Shown: positions 17,467 to 25,263 of the stretch, piece by piece
How positions within the stretch are numbered: position 1 is the first letter of the stretch
How the letters are laid out: each line of letters starts with the position of its first letter
Source of the DNA: Bacteroidales bacterium
Lineage (GTDB): Bacteria; Bacteroidota; Bacteroidia; Bacteroidales; UBA932
NCBI GenBank assembly: GCA_017428325.1
Contig: JAFRRA010000006.1
Location: 310,001 to 374,000, forward strand
Length of the DNA: 64,000 bases
Direction: 5' to 3'
The notes under the pieces: generated by a model
Database searches by the model: none
The model's input: only the letters and a program-made list of their open reading frames with translations
What the model was told of the DNA's origin: nothing
Made by a program: the position numbers and the translations under genes

Positions 17467-18261
17467 ATGAAGCAATATCTGGATTTACTTAGAAGGATTA
17501 TGGATGAGGGTGTGGTAAAGAAAGACCGCACCGGAGTGGGAACAAAGAGCATCTTCGGCCATCAGATGAGATTTAACCTCAACGATGGCTTTCCTCTGCT
17601 CACCACCAAGAAAGTCCATTTGAAATCAATCATATACGAGCTTTTGTGGTTTATCAACGGAGATACCAACATCAGGTATCTCAAAGACCACGGCGTAAGT
17701 ATCTGGGACGAGTGGGCGGACGAGAACGGAGAACTTGGTCCTGTATACGGAGCGCAGTGGAGAAGATGGGATTGTGGAAACGGCAAGACAATAGACCAGC
17801 TCCAGAACGTTATGGATATGCTGAAGAACAATCCGGATTCAAGGCGTATAATAATTTCTTCCTGGAACGTTGCCCAGATAGACCGGATGGCCCTTCCTCC
17901 TTGCCATTCTCTGTTCCAGTTCTATGTTGCGGACAACAGACTTTCCTGCCAGCTGTACCAGAGAAGCGCGGACACTTTCCTCGGTGTTCCGTTCAACATA
18001 GCGTCATATGCGCTGCTTACAATGATGATTGCAAAAGTGATGCATTTCGACCTTGGAGATTTTATCCACACAACAGGAGACACCCACATCTATCTTAATC
18101 ATTTCGAGCAGGTTAAAGAGCAGCTTTCCAGGACACCGCGCGCTCTTCCGAAGATGATTATCCACGGAGACCAGAAAGATATCTTCTCCTTCAAGTACGA
18201 AGATTTTGAACTCACGGGATATGATCCTTATCCAGCAATTAAAGCCCCGGTTGCCGTATGA
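17467..18261 (+). CDS. thyA: Thymidylate synthase ThyA
   Basis: ThyA methylates dUMP to dTMP with methylene-tetrahydrofolate. The 264-residue protein shows [11 protein letters not shown], the nucleophile Cys146 in [27 protein letters not shown] and GDTHIYLNH. Length and Cys number equal the E. coli enzyme. I start at 17467 (MKQYLDLL), the conserved family N-terminus, rather than the in-frame ATG at 17449, because a -7 box occupies 17454-17461. The stop overlaps the folA start as ATGA, so dihydrofolate produced here is recycled by the next gene product. Confidence 0.98.
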   Translation: MKQYLDLLRRIMDEGVVKKDRTGVGTKSIFGHQMRFNLNDGFPLLTTKKVHLKSIIYELLWFINGDTNIRYLKDHGVSIWDEWADENGELGPVYGAQWRRWDCGNGKTIDQLQNVMDMLKNNPDSRRIIISSWNVAQIDRMALPPCHSLFQFYVADNRLSCQLYQRSADTFLGVPFNIASYALLTMMIAKVMHFDLGDFIHTTGDTHIYLNHFEQVKEQLSRTPRALPKMIIHGDQKDIFSFKYEDFELTGYDPYPAIKAPVAV

Positions 18262-18758
18262 TTTCAATTATTGCAGCGGTGGCGGAAAACGGTGCCATCG
18301 GACGTGAAAACTCTCTGCTCTGGCACATAAGCGAGGACCTTAAATATTTCAAGAGGGTCACGATGGGCCATCCCGTGATTATGGGAAGGAAAACATTCGA
18401 GAGCATAGGCCGTCCGCTTCCGGGAAGAAAGAATATCGTGGTTTCAAGATCAGGAAATTTCAACAACCCAAATGTTGAAAAGGCGGAAGACCTTGAGACA
18501 TTGCTCAAGTCGCTGAGGAGAAAAAGAAAGGAAGATTACTTTGTGATCGGCGGGGCAAGCATTTATGCCTCGGCGATGCAATATGCTCATCGCCTTTATA
18601 TTACAAGAATTTTTGCGAAGGCGGAAAAGGCAGATGCTTTCTTTCCTGAAATAGAAGAAGACAAGTGGGAAACCATTGAGAAATCATCTGTTCTTCACGA
18701 CGGAGAAAACAACATAGATTTTCAGTTTATTGTTTATGACAGAAAAGCAAAGAGATAG
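18258..18758 (+). CDS. folA: Dihydrofolate reductase
   Basis: The enzyme reduces dihydrofolate to tetrahydrofolate with NADPH, restoring the cofactor consumed by ThyA. The 166-residue protein has the catalytic-site pattern W22 and D27 (LLWHISEDL), [21 protein letters not shown] for cofactor binding and [12 protein letters not shown] near the C-terminus. The start is coupled to thyA by an ATGA overlap. Its last 23 bp overlap the start of the sodium symporter gene. Confidence 0.97.
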   Translation: MISIIAAVAENGAIGRENSLLWHISEDLKYFKRVTMGHPVIMGRKTFESIGRPLPGRKNIVVSRSGNFNNPNVEKAEDLETLLKSLRRKRKEDYFVIGGASIYASAMQYAHRLYITRIFAKAEKADAFFPEIEEDKWETIEKSSVLHDGENNIDFQFIVYDRKAKR

Positions 18759-20085
18759 TTTCAGGAGTAATCTTGGAGTTATTCTGGCCCTGGTGGGTTC
18801 CGCTATCGGACTGGGTAACCTCTGGAGATTCCCATATCTTGTCGGGACAAACGGAGGCGCCGCTTTCATAATCATTTATCTCCTGTGCATCGTCTTCCTG
18901 TGTATGCCGATAATGATATGCGAGTTCGTAATAGGAAGGCGCAGTCAGGCCAACACCTTCGGGGCATTCAAGAAACTGGCTCCCGGTACGGCGTGGAAAC
19001 ACACTGGAACACTGGCGGTTATAACCTGTGTAATTCTGCTGTCTTTCTATGTTGTTGTAGGCGGCTGGACCATAGACTATTTCATAAAATCGGTAAGGAT
19101 GGTGTTTACATCAACCACTGATTTTTCCGCAGAATTCAACAAGATGGTTTCTTCTCCAACGGAGAATGTCTTCTTTACGGTATTGTTCCTTTTGTGCACG
19201 GCGGGGGTGATCGTTGCCGGGGTAAGGAACGGCATAGAGAAAACCAACAAATATCTTATGAGCGCCCTTGCTGTCCTGATAGTTTTCATTATGGTTTATG
19301 CCATGACTCTTCCGGGTGCAAAACAGGGTTTGAACTTTCTCTTCAAACCGGATTTTTCAAAGGTTACTTTCAGGACGGTACTCAGCGCCCTGGGGCAGGG
19401 ATTCCTTAGTCTTAGCATTGGCTGCGGTGCAATCATTACTTATGCATCTTATGCTAACAGAAAAGACAACCTGTTGAAAACCACCACAGTAACCACACTT
19501 TCGGACACGATGTTCGCTCTGATTGCCGGTATGGCTATCCTGCCGGCTGTTTTCTCCGCAGGAATGAATCCGAGCGAAGGTGCAGGACTGGCTTTCATAT
19601 CTCTTCCGTACATTTTTGAAGGCATGTCTTTTGGCAGGGTGCTTTCGATTTTCTTCTATTTCATACTTTTTGCAGCAGCCCTTTCATCGTCAATCTCCCT
19701 GATGGAAACAGTTGTGGCGTTCCTGAAAGAAGAATATAGGAAAAGCCGTTTTATGGCCATGCTGATTATGCTTGGGGTAACGACAGTCTTCGCTGTTTTC
19801 TGCGCCTTGAGCTTCGGGGTTCTCTCCGGCTTCAAGATCTTGGGCTTCACCTTCTTTGATTTCTTCGACTATATATCGTCCAACATTTGCCTGGCAACCT
19901 GCGCCCTGCTGGTCTGCCTGTTTGCCGGATGGAAAATCAGGAAGGAAGATTTCTACGATGAAATCACCAGCGGCGGCAGATACAAAATCCCGAAGTGGCT
20001 TCTTGGCACGCTCCGGGTTTTCATAAGATATATCGCTCCTGTGATTGTCGCGATAATTATAGTCAACTCGCTGATAGGTCTTTAA
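18736..20085 (+). CDS. Neurotransmitter:sodium symporter (SNF) family transporter
   Basis: This 449-residue inner-membrane protein has the LeuT-fold signature in helix 1, GSAIGLGNLWRFPYL followed by NGG, where the unwound segment binds substrate and sodium. About eleven hydrophobic segments follow. Bacterial NSS proteins import amino acids with sodium; the specific substrate is unknown. ATG at 18736 is preferred over a TTG two codons earlier. The start lies inside the end of folA, so it is probably the last gene of the thyA-folA unit. Its TAA stop interlocks with the stop of the convergent YfhO gene in 4 bp. Confidence 0.93.
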   Translation: MTEKQRDSFRSNLGVILALVGSAIGLGNLWRFPYLVGTNGGAAFIIIYLLCIVFLCMPIMICEFVIGRRSQANTFGAFKKLAPGTAWKHTGTLAVITCVILLSFYVVVGGWTIDYFIKSVRMVFTSTTDFSAEFNKMVSSPTENVFFTVLFLLCTAGVIVAGVRNGIEKTNKYLMSALAVLIVFIMVYAMTLPGAKQGLNFLFKPDFSKVTFRTVLSALGQGFLSLSIGCGAIITYASYANRKDNLLKTTTVTTLSDTMFALIAGMAILPAVFSAGMNPSEGAGLAFISLPYIFEGMSFGRVLSIFFYFILFAAALSSSISLMETVVAFLKEEYRKSRFMAMLIMLGVTTVFAVFCALSFGVLSGFKILGFTFFDFFDYISSNICLATCALLVCLFAGWKIRKEDFYDEITSGGRYKIPKWLLGTLRVFIRYIAPVIVAIIIVNSLIGL

Positions 20086-22613
20086 TCAGCCTGTTTTTTC
20101 CTGAGCGACAGAAGCACAGCTGCAACTACCATCAACATCAGAAGGATAGAGGCTATCAGAGAGTATTTTTCTCCCTTGATGAAACTTTCCGGCTGGAAGG
20201 TGAATGTTATATCTCCATCACCGGCAGGAAGAAGGACTCCTCTCAATATCCAGTTGGCGCGGAAGATGTCAAGTTCTTTTCCGTTAAGGGTTGCCTTCCA
20301 TCCTGGATAGTAAACCTCAGAGAAGATTGCAGCCTGCGGAGTTTCGCTAGAGTAATGATATGTTAGCTTGTTTGGAGCGTAGCTTGTCAGGTTGATTGAA
20401 GCAAAGTCGTTTGCAACGGTAGCCACCATAGTACTGTCCATCTTCATTTCTCCGCGATGAATATCCTTCAGCCCTGGATTCTTTTCAATGAAATCCTTGC
20501 TGACTATAGCCTGTTTTCTCGGATCAATGTTTTTGAGTTTTGCGATTTCATCATCTGCGTTTTCCGCTTCAACGATATTGTCCGCAAACCAGCAGTTGCC
20601 TTGTGCATAAGGATTTACAAGCGGAGCCATATCAGGGTTGAATATGAAGTAGCGGGTGTTAAGCATGCTCAGGACAGGATGATAGGTTATCGCTGAGGAA
20701 GCTTCCTCGTAAGTTTCCGCTCCCTTGATATCGTTTATCACTCCGCTCATTTCAGGACGGATGTAACGGTCTATCAGATCCTGGTATCTCTGAAGTTTTG
20801 CAGGGGAATATCCGCCAATGGTTTTGTGGTGGTAACTTATGTATGCGTTGTTGAACGGATCAACAGTAAGATCCAGCACCCTGAAGTCCGGGTCCTTGTC
20901 ATACTCGTGGATGTATTGGTCTGCAAATCTTTCGTTTAGGACAGAGGTGAATTCCTTTTCGGTGACAAAATCCTTCTCGGAAAGATAGCGTTTGTCAATG
21001 GTCCAGAGGTCTACGATGGCTAGCGCTATCAACGAAGCGTATAGCCACCCTTTCTTTATCTTCTTTGAGATGGCAAGCAGCAGCGCTCCTGCGGCAAGAA
21101 GGACAAACACCAGACTGCGGAAAGCGTCCGCCCTGAGAAGACTCGCACGGTCTGCCTGAATAGCCGATGCAATTTCTCCAGGCATCTGGGCATCATAAGG
21201 GTTGGAGAAGCTGCCGGCAACAGATGGAATCAAGGCGAATAATGCGGCAAATCCTCCTGTGATAATTGTCGCCCACATTAGTCCTTTCTTTGCCTTCTCC
21301 CTGTCCATGTTTATCAGGCGGTCTACGGCCAGAATTCCGAGCACCGGAACGGTCACCTGGAGAATGACCAGGATCATGGAAACGGTGCGGAATTTATTGT
21401 ACATCGGAGCGTATTCGAAGAAGAGCTTTGTAGGGGCCATAAAATGGTATCCCCAGCTCAGTATTACGGCCAGTGCGCTGACTCCCACAATCCACCATTT
21501 AAGACCGCCTTTGACGGTAAACAGTCCAAGCACGAAAAGGAAGATGAAGACAGCGCCAAGATACATAGGTCCGGCGGTGAAAGCCTGAGGTCCCCAGTAC
21601 AGCGGAAGGTTCTGGACGGCCTTCTCCGCTTCACGGGCAGGATAGTTGTACTTTTGGGTAAGTGTTTTGTATGTCTCGGACGATGAAGTAAGCGGTCCGC
21701 TGGACGCTCCGCCGTTGAAATCCGGTATAAAAAGGTTAGGGGTTTCCTCTATTCCGTAAGACCACTGGGTGGCATACTCAAGATCGAGTCCGCTCCTTGT
21801 CTTTTGCCCGTTTTGAGCCTTGTCCGCCCCATTGTCCGCCCCTGCAGATAGCTCTGAGCCGCCTCTCATGGTATGTTGTCCGTACTCGTAGGTAGGCCAG
21901 AGATGGTTGGTGTTGGCCGCGATTCCAAGCAATCCGGCCACCAGAACTGCCACAGAGGTCCTGACAAATTTTCCGATAGCCTTTTCATTGATAGCTTTGC
22001 AGAGTTGCCATATCGCAAACCCCAGAATAATGAGCGCCAGATAATATGTGATCTGGGGATGGTTGGCTTTGATCTGGAAGCTCAGGGCAAGTCCGAACAA
22101 AGCCGCCCCGAGCAGCCAGTTTTTCCTGTATGCGTAGACTATGGAAGCGATAACCCACGGCATGAATGCAATGGCCACCATTTTGGTGTTGTGGCCTACC
22201 TGGATTATCTGCATATTATAAGAGCAGAAAGCAACTCCGACAGCACCCAGAATCGCAAGCCAGATATTGACTCCGAAAGCGAGTAACATAAGGAAAGCCC
22301 CTACCATGCAGATGATGAGATAACTTGCCGGCCGCTGTCCTACAAACAGGGCGTCATAAATATACTTTGTAATGTCTCCGTGATAGATGACGGAAATCGT
22401 GGTTGCCGGCATTCCAGAGAACATTGAATTTGTCCAGTATGTGGGATCGTCCGGATGGGAATTGTTCCACTCGACAATCTCGTGACTCATTCCCTTCCAG
22501 GAAGAAATATCGCTCTGGTTTACGACCTTTCCGCTCAAAGTATATGGCGCGTATGCGTATCCGACAATTATAAACGCCACAATGGCAAGTATATACGGAA
22601 GCAGTTTTTTCAT
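20082..22613 (-). CDS. YfhO-family polytopic membrane protein
   Basis: This 843-residue protein begins with a signal-anchor helix, followed by a short extracytoplasmic loop (WTNSMFSGMPATT) and about a dozen hydrophobic helices. A C-terminal soluble region and a last helix near residue 815 follow. The layout and motifs match the YfhO family (PF09586), glycosyltransferase-C-like membrane proteins. Bacillus subtilis YfhO glycosylates lipoteichoic acid, but Bacteroidota lack that polymer, so the acceptor here is unknown. It begins 1 bp after the stop of a GT4 gene, so the two are translated from one message. It could add sugars to an envelope glycan or glycoprotein. Confidence 0.83.
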   Translation of the reverse strand: MKKLLPYILAIVAFIIVGYAYAPYTLSGKVVNQSDISSWKGMSHEIVEWNNSHPDDPTYWTNSMFSGMPATTISVIYHGDITKYIYDALFVGQRPASYLIICMVGAFLMLLAFGVNIWLAILGAVGVAFCSYNMQIIQVGHNTKMVAIAFMPWVIASIVYAYRKNWLLGAALFGLALSFQIKANHPQITYYLALIILGFAIWQLCKAINEKAIGKFVRTSVAVLVAGLLGIAANTNHLWPTYEYGQHTMRGGSELSAGADNGADKAQNGQKTRSGLDLEYATQWSYGIEETPNLFIPDFNGGASSGPLTSSSETYKTLTQKYNYPAREAEKAVQNLPLYWGPQAFTAGPMYLGAVFIFLFVLGLFTVKGGLKWWIVGVSALAVILSWGYHFMAPTKLFFEYAPMYNKFRTVSMILVILQVTVPVLGILAVDRLINMDREKAKKGLMWATIITGGFAALFALIPSVAGSFSNPYDAQMPGEIASAIQADRASLLRADAFRSLVFVLLAAGALLLAISKKIKKGWLYASLIALAIVDLWTIDKRYLSEKDFVTEKEFTSVLNERFADQYIHEYDKDPDFRVLDLTVDPFNNAYISYHHKTIGGYSPAKLQRYQDLIDRYIRPEMSGVINDIKGAETYEEASSAITYHPVLSMLNTRYFIFNPDMAPLVNPYAQGNCWFADNIVEAENADDEIAKLKNIDPRKQAIVSKDFIEKNPGLKDIHRGEMKMDSTMVATVANDFASINLTSYAPNKLTYHYSSETPQAAIFSEVYYPGWKATLNGKELDIFRANWILRGVLLPAGDGDITFTFQPESFIKGEKYSLIASILLMLMVVAAVLLSLRKKQAD

Positions 22614-22614
22614 T

Positions 22615-23988
22615 CTACTCGGTTTTTAACGTTATTTCATCAAGCATTACGGCAAAGTCTTCAGATGCTTTTACCCTGGAGAATTTGCCACGTGCGCACG
22701 TCTGGTTTTCTTCTTGTTTTATTTCTCCGTTTTTGAAGTTTGTCCAGATATTTTCAACAGATTTCCTAATGCCGTTTTCGTCTTCAAATTCACAGATGAT
22801 TCCGCTGCCGGTTGCAGACAATTCTTCAGCAAGGTTACCATCCGTTGGGCCGAAGGCGAGAATAGGTTTTCCCGTGGCCAGATACTCGAAAAATTTCCCG
22901 GTAAGAATTGCCCTGGATTCTTTTTCTTTTCTCAGCGGAAGCAGAAGGAGATCGGCTCTCTTCATCCACGCAACGCTCGTGTTATGAGGCACATATCCAA
23001 GGTTAATAAAGTTGTTGGAAAGTCTATTCTCCGTGATTTCTTCCTTTACGCATCCGTCTGTCTGCCCCATTACGGCAACCAGAAGATTGTTCCTGAAATC
23101 AGCATCTTCTTTAGCCATATCGCCGAGCGCTTTCCAGAGCCTGTCCGGATCCGCGCTTTTAGGCAGAAGACCCGTGTGCGCAACCACAAATTTTCCGTTT
23201 GTTTTCTCGGCGATTTCCTTTTCTTCAGAAGCAAGTTCCGGATTCTTCTCAGAAGAGAAATCATCGGGGTCATATCCGTTTGATATCACGGAAACCTTGC
23301 TTGCAAATTTCTCATATTCTCCAGTGGAAAACTCTGCTTTCATCTGCCGGGAAACGACAACCACCCTGTCTGCCTCTTGAAGCACACTTCTTTCCAGGGT
23401 CTTGTGTTTTCTCAGCGATTTTTCATTCAGCCCAAGATGCTTGAAATAGAAAATGTTTGTCCAGGGATCTCTGAAGTCTGCAATCCACGGAATATTGAAA
23501 ACTCTGTGGATTTCCCTTGCTATCAGGTGCATGGAGTGTGGAGGCCCAGTGCTTATTATCGCATCCGGACGGTTCTCCGGAGTTAAAGATTCAATATAAT
23601 TCTTCAGGAAGCGTACAGATGGTTTTACCCACCATATCCTTGGATCGGGAATGAACCAGTTGGCACGGATATGTCCTGAAAGCTTCTGGAGAAATCCTTT
23701 CTTTTCGCTTGAAACTATGTTTGCCTGAATGTGTTCTCCTTTCTTTTTTCCGGTAAGGATTTTATATGCGGCATACGGTTCCCGTATCTTTCTTTTTATT
23801 ACTTCAAGATCCGGAGAAACATCTTTAAGAAGAGACTCGTCAACAGAGTTCACGTCCGGGTTTTCCGGAGTGTAAATCACAGGCCTCCATCCGAACTTCG
23901 GAAGATACTTGGAAGTCTTCAGCCATCGCTGGACTCCACTGCCTCCTGAAGGCGGCCAGTAATAGGTGATGACAAGCGCTTTTTTCAT
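22615..23988 (-). CDS. Glycosyltransferase, GT4-like (GT-B fold)
   Basis: This 457-residue protein has a GT-B N-terminal lobe starting ITYYWPPSGGSGVQRW, where the Gly-rich loop contacts donor or acceptor. The C-terminal lobe has VVAHTGLLPKSADPD and the donor-site region LLPLRKEKESRAILTGKFFEYLATGKPILAF with the conserved Glu. Such enzymes transfer sugars from nucleotide donors in the cytoplasm. Donor and acceptor cannot be assigned. It lies between a serine hydrolase gene (3-bp gap) and the YfhO gene (1-bp gap), forming a three-gene operon that looks devoted to an envelope glycan. Confidence 0.86.
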   Translation of the reverse strand: MKKALVITYYWPPSGGSGVQRWLKTSKYLPKFGWRPVIYTPENPDVNSVDESLLKDVSPDLEVIKRKIREPYAAYKILTGKKKGEHIQANIVSSEKKGFLQKLSGHIRANWFIPDPRIWWVKPSVRFLKNYIESLTPENRPDAIISTGPPHSMHLIAREIHRVFNIPWIADFRDPWTNIFYFKHLGLNEKSLRKHKTLERSVLQEADRVVVVSRQMKAEFSTGEYEKFASKVSVISNGYDPDDFSSEKNPELASEEKEIAEKTNGKFVVAHTGLLPKSADPDRLWKALGDMAKEDADFRNNLLVAVMGQTDGCVKEEITENRLSNNFINLGYVPHNTSVAWMKRADLLLLPLRKEKESRAILTGKFFEYLATGKPILAFGPTDGNLAEELSATGSGIICEFEDENGIRKSVENIWTNFKNGEIKQEENQTCARGKFSRVKASEDFAVMLDEITLKTE

Positions 23989-23991
23989 CTT

Positions 23992-25218
23992 TTACTTATC
24001 CGCGTCTGTACCTTTTATGAGGTTCTGGTACAGGCAGTTAACCACTCTGTTGTGGATAGCCATGAAACCGTTTTCTCTCTTTCCGTCCACTCCGTTGGTC
24101 ATCAGTACAATACCGAATGTCCTCTCCTTGTTCCATGCCATGATGGTGAAAACGCCATAAGCTCCTCCGGTGTGTCCCACCATTGTCTTTCCGGGAATCA
24201 GGTCTTTGTTGTTCCACAGCGCAAAACCATAGTAAACTGGCTGTCCGCCAGGGAAGCCCTCTTCATTACCTGTTTCGGTGAAGCGGCTCTGCATCAGAAG
24301 CGCGCTCTCGGAAGACATTATTTTAACACCCTCAGGAGAAGTTCCCAGCCCCATATGCATCATCATAACCTTGGCAAGTCCCACAGGGTTAAGTTTCATT
24401 CCGCCGGTCGGGGAGAAAACAGGAGTTGAATAACCGAACTGGTAATTTGCTATCTCCTTGGTTCTTGGAGCGTATGCCTCCGGCTGCTCTTTCCACACAC
24501 CATCCTTGTCTTTCTGGTACAGGGAAACGAATTTGCTCTGGTCCAGGCTCTCTACCCAGTATCCTGCATATCCGAGTCCGAGCGGCTTCAGCACATTTCC
24601 AACAACATACTGGTCAAACCTTATGTGGCTGATTCTTTCCAGAATTGTTCCAAGCGTGTTGTAGTTAAGGTTGCAATATTCATATTTTGTTCCCGGACGG
24701 TAATCGTTGTATGCCTTTTCCCAGTTTGGATTCTTTGACGGATCAAACACGTCCATCTTGAAATATCCTTCGCTGTCATTAAGGGAAGATGTGTGTGACA
24801 GCAGCATTGCCGGAGTTATCTTCACATCAGGATAGCGCGGATTCCTTACCTTGAAACCTACCAGGTCAGACACGTCTGCATCCAGGTCTATAAGCCCTCT
24901 TTCCGCAAGCTGCATAATTGAAGTGGCCGTGAAAGACTTTGAAATTGAAGCTATCCTGAACAGGTCGTCCTCTGCCAGGGGAGTCTTGGTTTCCAGGTTC
25001 TTGTATCCCCAGCTGTTCTTGTAGATTATCTCTCCGTTCTTGACCACGGCAACCCCAAGTCCGATAACATGAAGATCGTCCATAATCTTCCCTATATTCT
25101 TGTCTATGCCGCCGGAATAATCCTCAACGGGAACCTGGGCAAAAGATATGGAACACATTAATGCGGCCGCAACAACCATTGCGCCCTTCCTGAAAGAATT
25201 GAAAACAGACTTTTTCAT
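23992..25218 (-). CDS. Serine hydrolase, class C beta-lactamase/PBP-like
   Basis: This 408-residue exported protein has a signal peptide ending SFA-Q (about residue 27) and the three active-site elements of the beta-lactamase/transpeptidase fold: SxxK as SISK (Ser91, Lys94), YxN as YCN in KYEYCNLN, and HTGG near the C-terminus (VGHTGGAYGVF). Proteins of this kind act as D,D-peptidases, esterases or amidases. True antibiotic resistance is not implied. It is first in an operon with GT4 and YfhO genes. Its promoter is back-to-back with that of mutS. Confidence 0.9.
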   Translation of the reverse strand: MKKSVFNSFRKGAMVVAAALMCSISFAQVPVEDYSGGIDKNIGKIMDDLHVIGLGVAVVKNGEIIYKNSWGYKNLETKTPLAEDDLFRIASISKSFTATSIMQLAERGLIDLDADVSDLVGFKVRNPRYPDVKITPAMLLSHTSSLNDSEGYFKMDVFDPSKNPNWEKAYNDYRPGTKYEYCNLNYNTLGTILERISHIRFDQYVVGNVLKPLGLGYAGYWVESLDQSKFVSLYQKDKDGVWKEQPEAYAPRTKEIANYQFGYSTPVFSPTGGMKLNPVGLAKVMMMHMGLGTSPEGVKIMSSESALLMQSRFTETGNEEGFPGGQPVYYGFALWNNKDLIPGKTMVGHTGGAYGVFTIMAWNKERTFGIVLMTNGVDGKRENGFMAIHNRVVNCLYQNLIKGTDADK

Positions 25219-25241
25219 TGTTTATGATGTTATTTTATGTT

Positions 25242-25249
25242 CAAAGATA
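25242..25249 (-). promoter_or_regulatory. Bacteroidota -7 box (TATCTTTG) for the serine hydrolase operon
   Basis: TATCTTTG on the minus strand lies 23 nt before the ATG at 25218 and only 2 bp from the opposing mutS box. Confidence 0.55.
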
Positions 25250-25251
25250 GT

Positions 25252-25259
25252 TATTTTTG
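25252..25259 (+). promoter_or_regulatory. Bacteroidota -7 box (TATTTTTG) for mutS
   Basis: TATTTTTG ends 4 nt before the mutS ATG at 25264, predicting a leaderless message. It rules out the in-frame start at 25237, which would place the box in coding sequence. Confidence 0.55.
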
Positions 25260-25263
25260 CAGT

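Noticed and set aside
23992-25218. Antibiotic-resistance beta-lactamase
   Set aside because: The class C-like motifs also fit D,D-peptidases and esterases common in Bacteroidota; nothing indicates drug hydrolysis or mobility.
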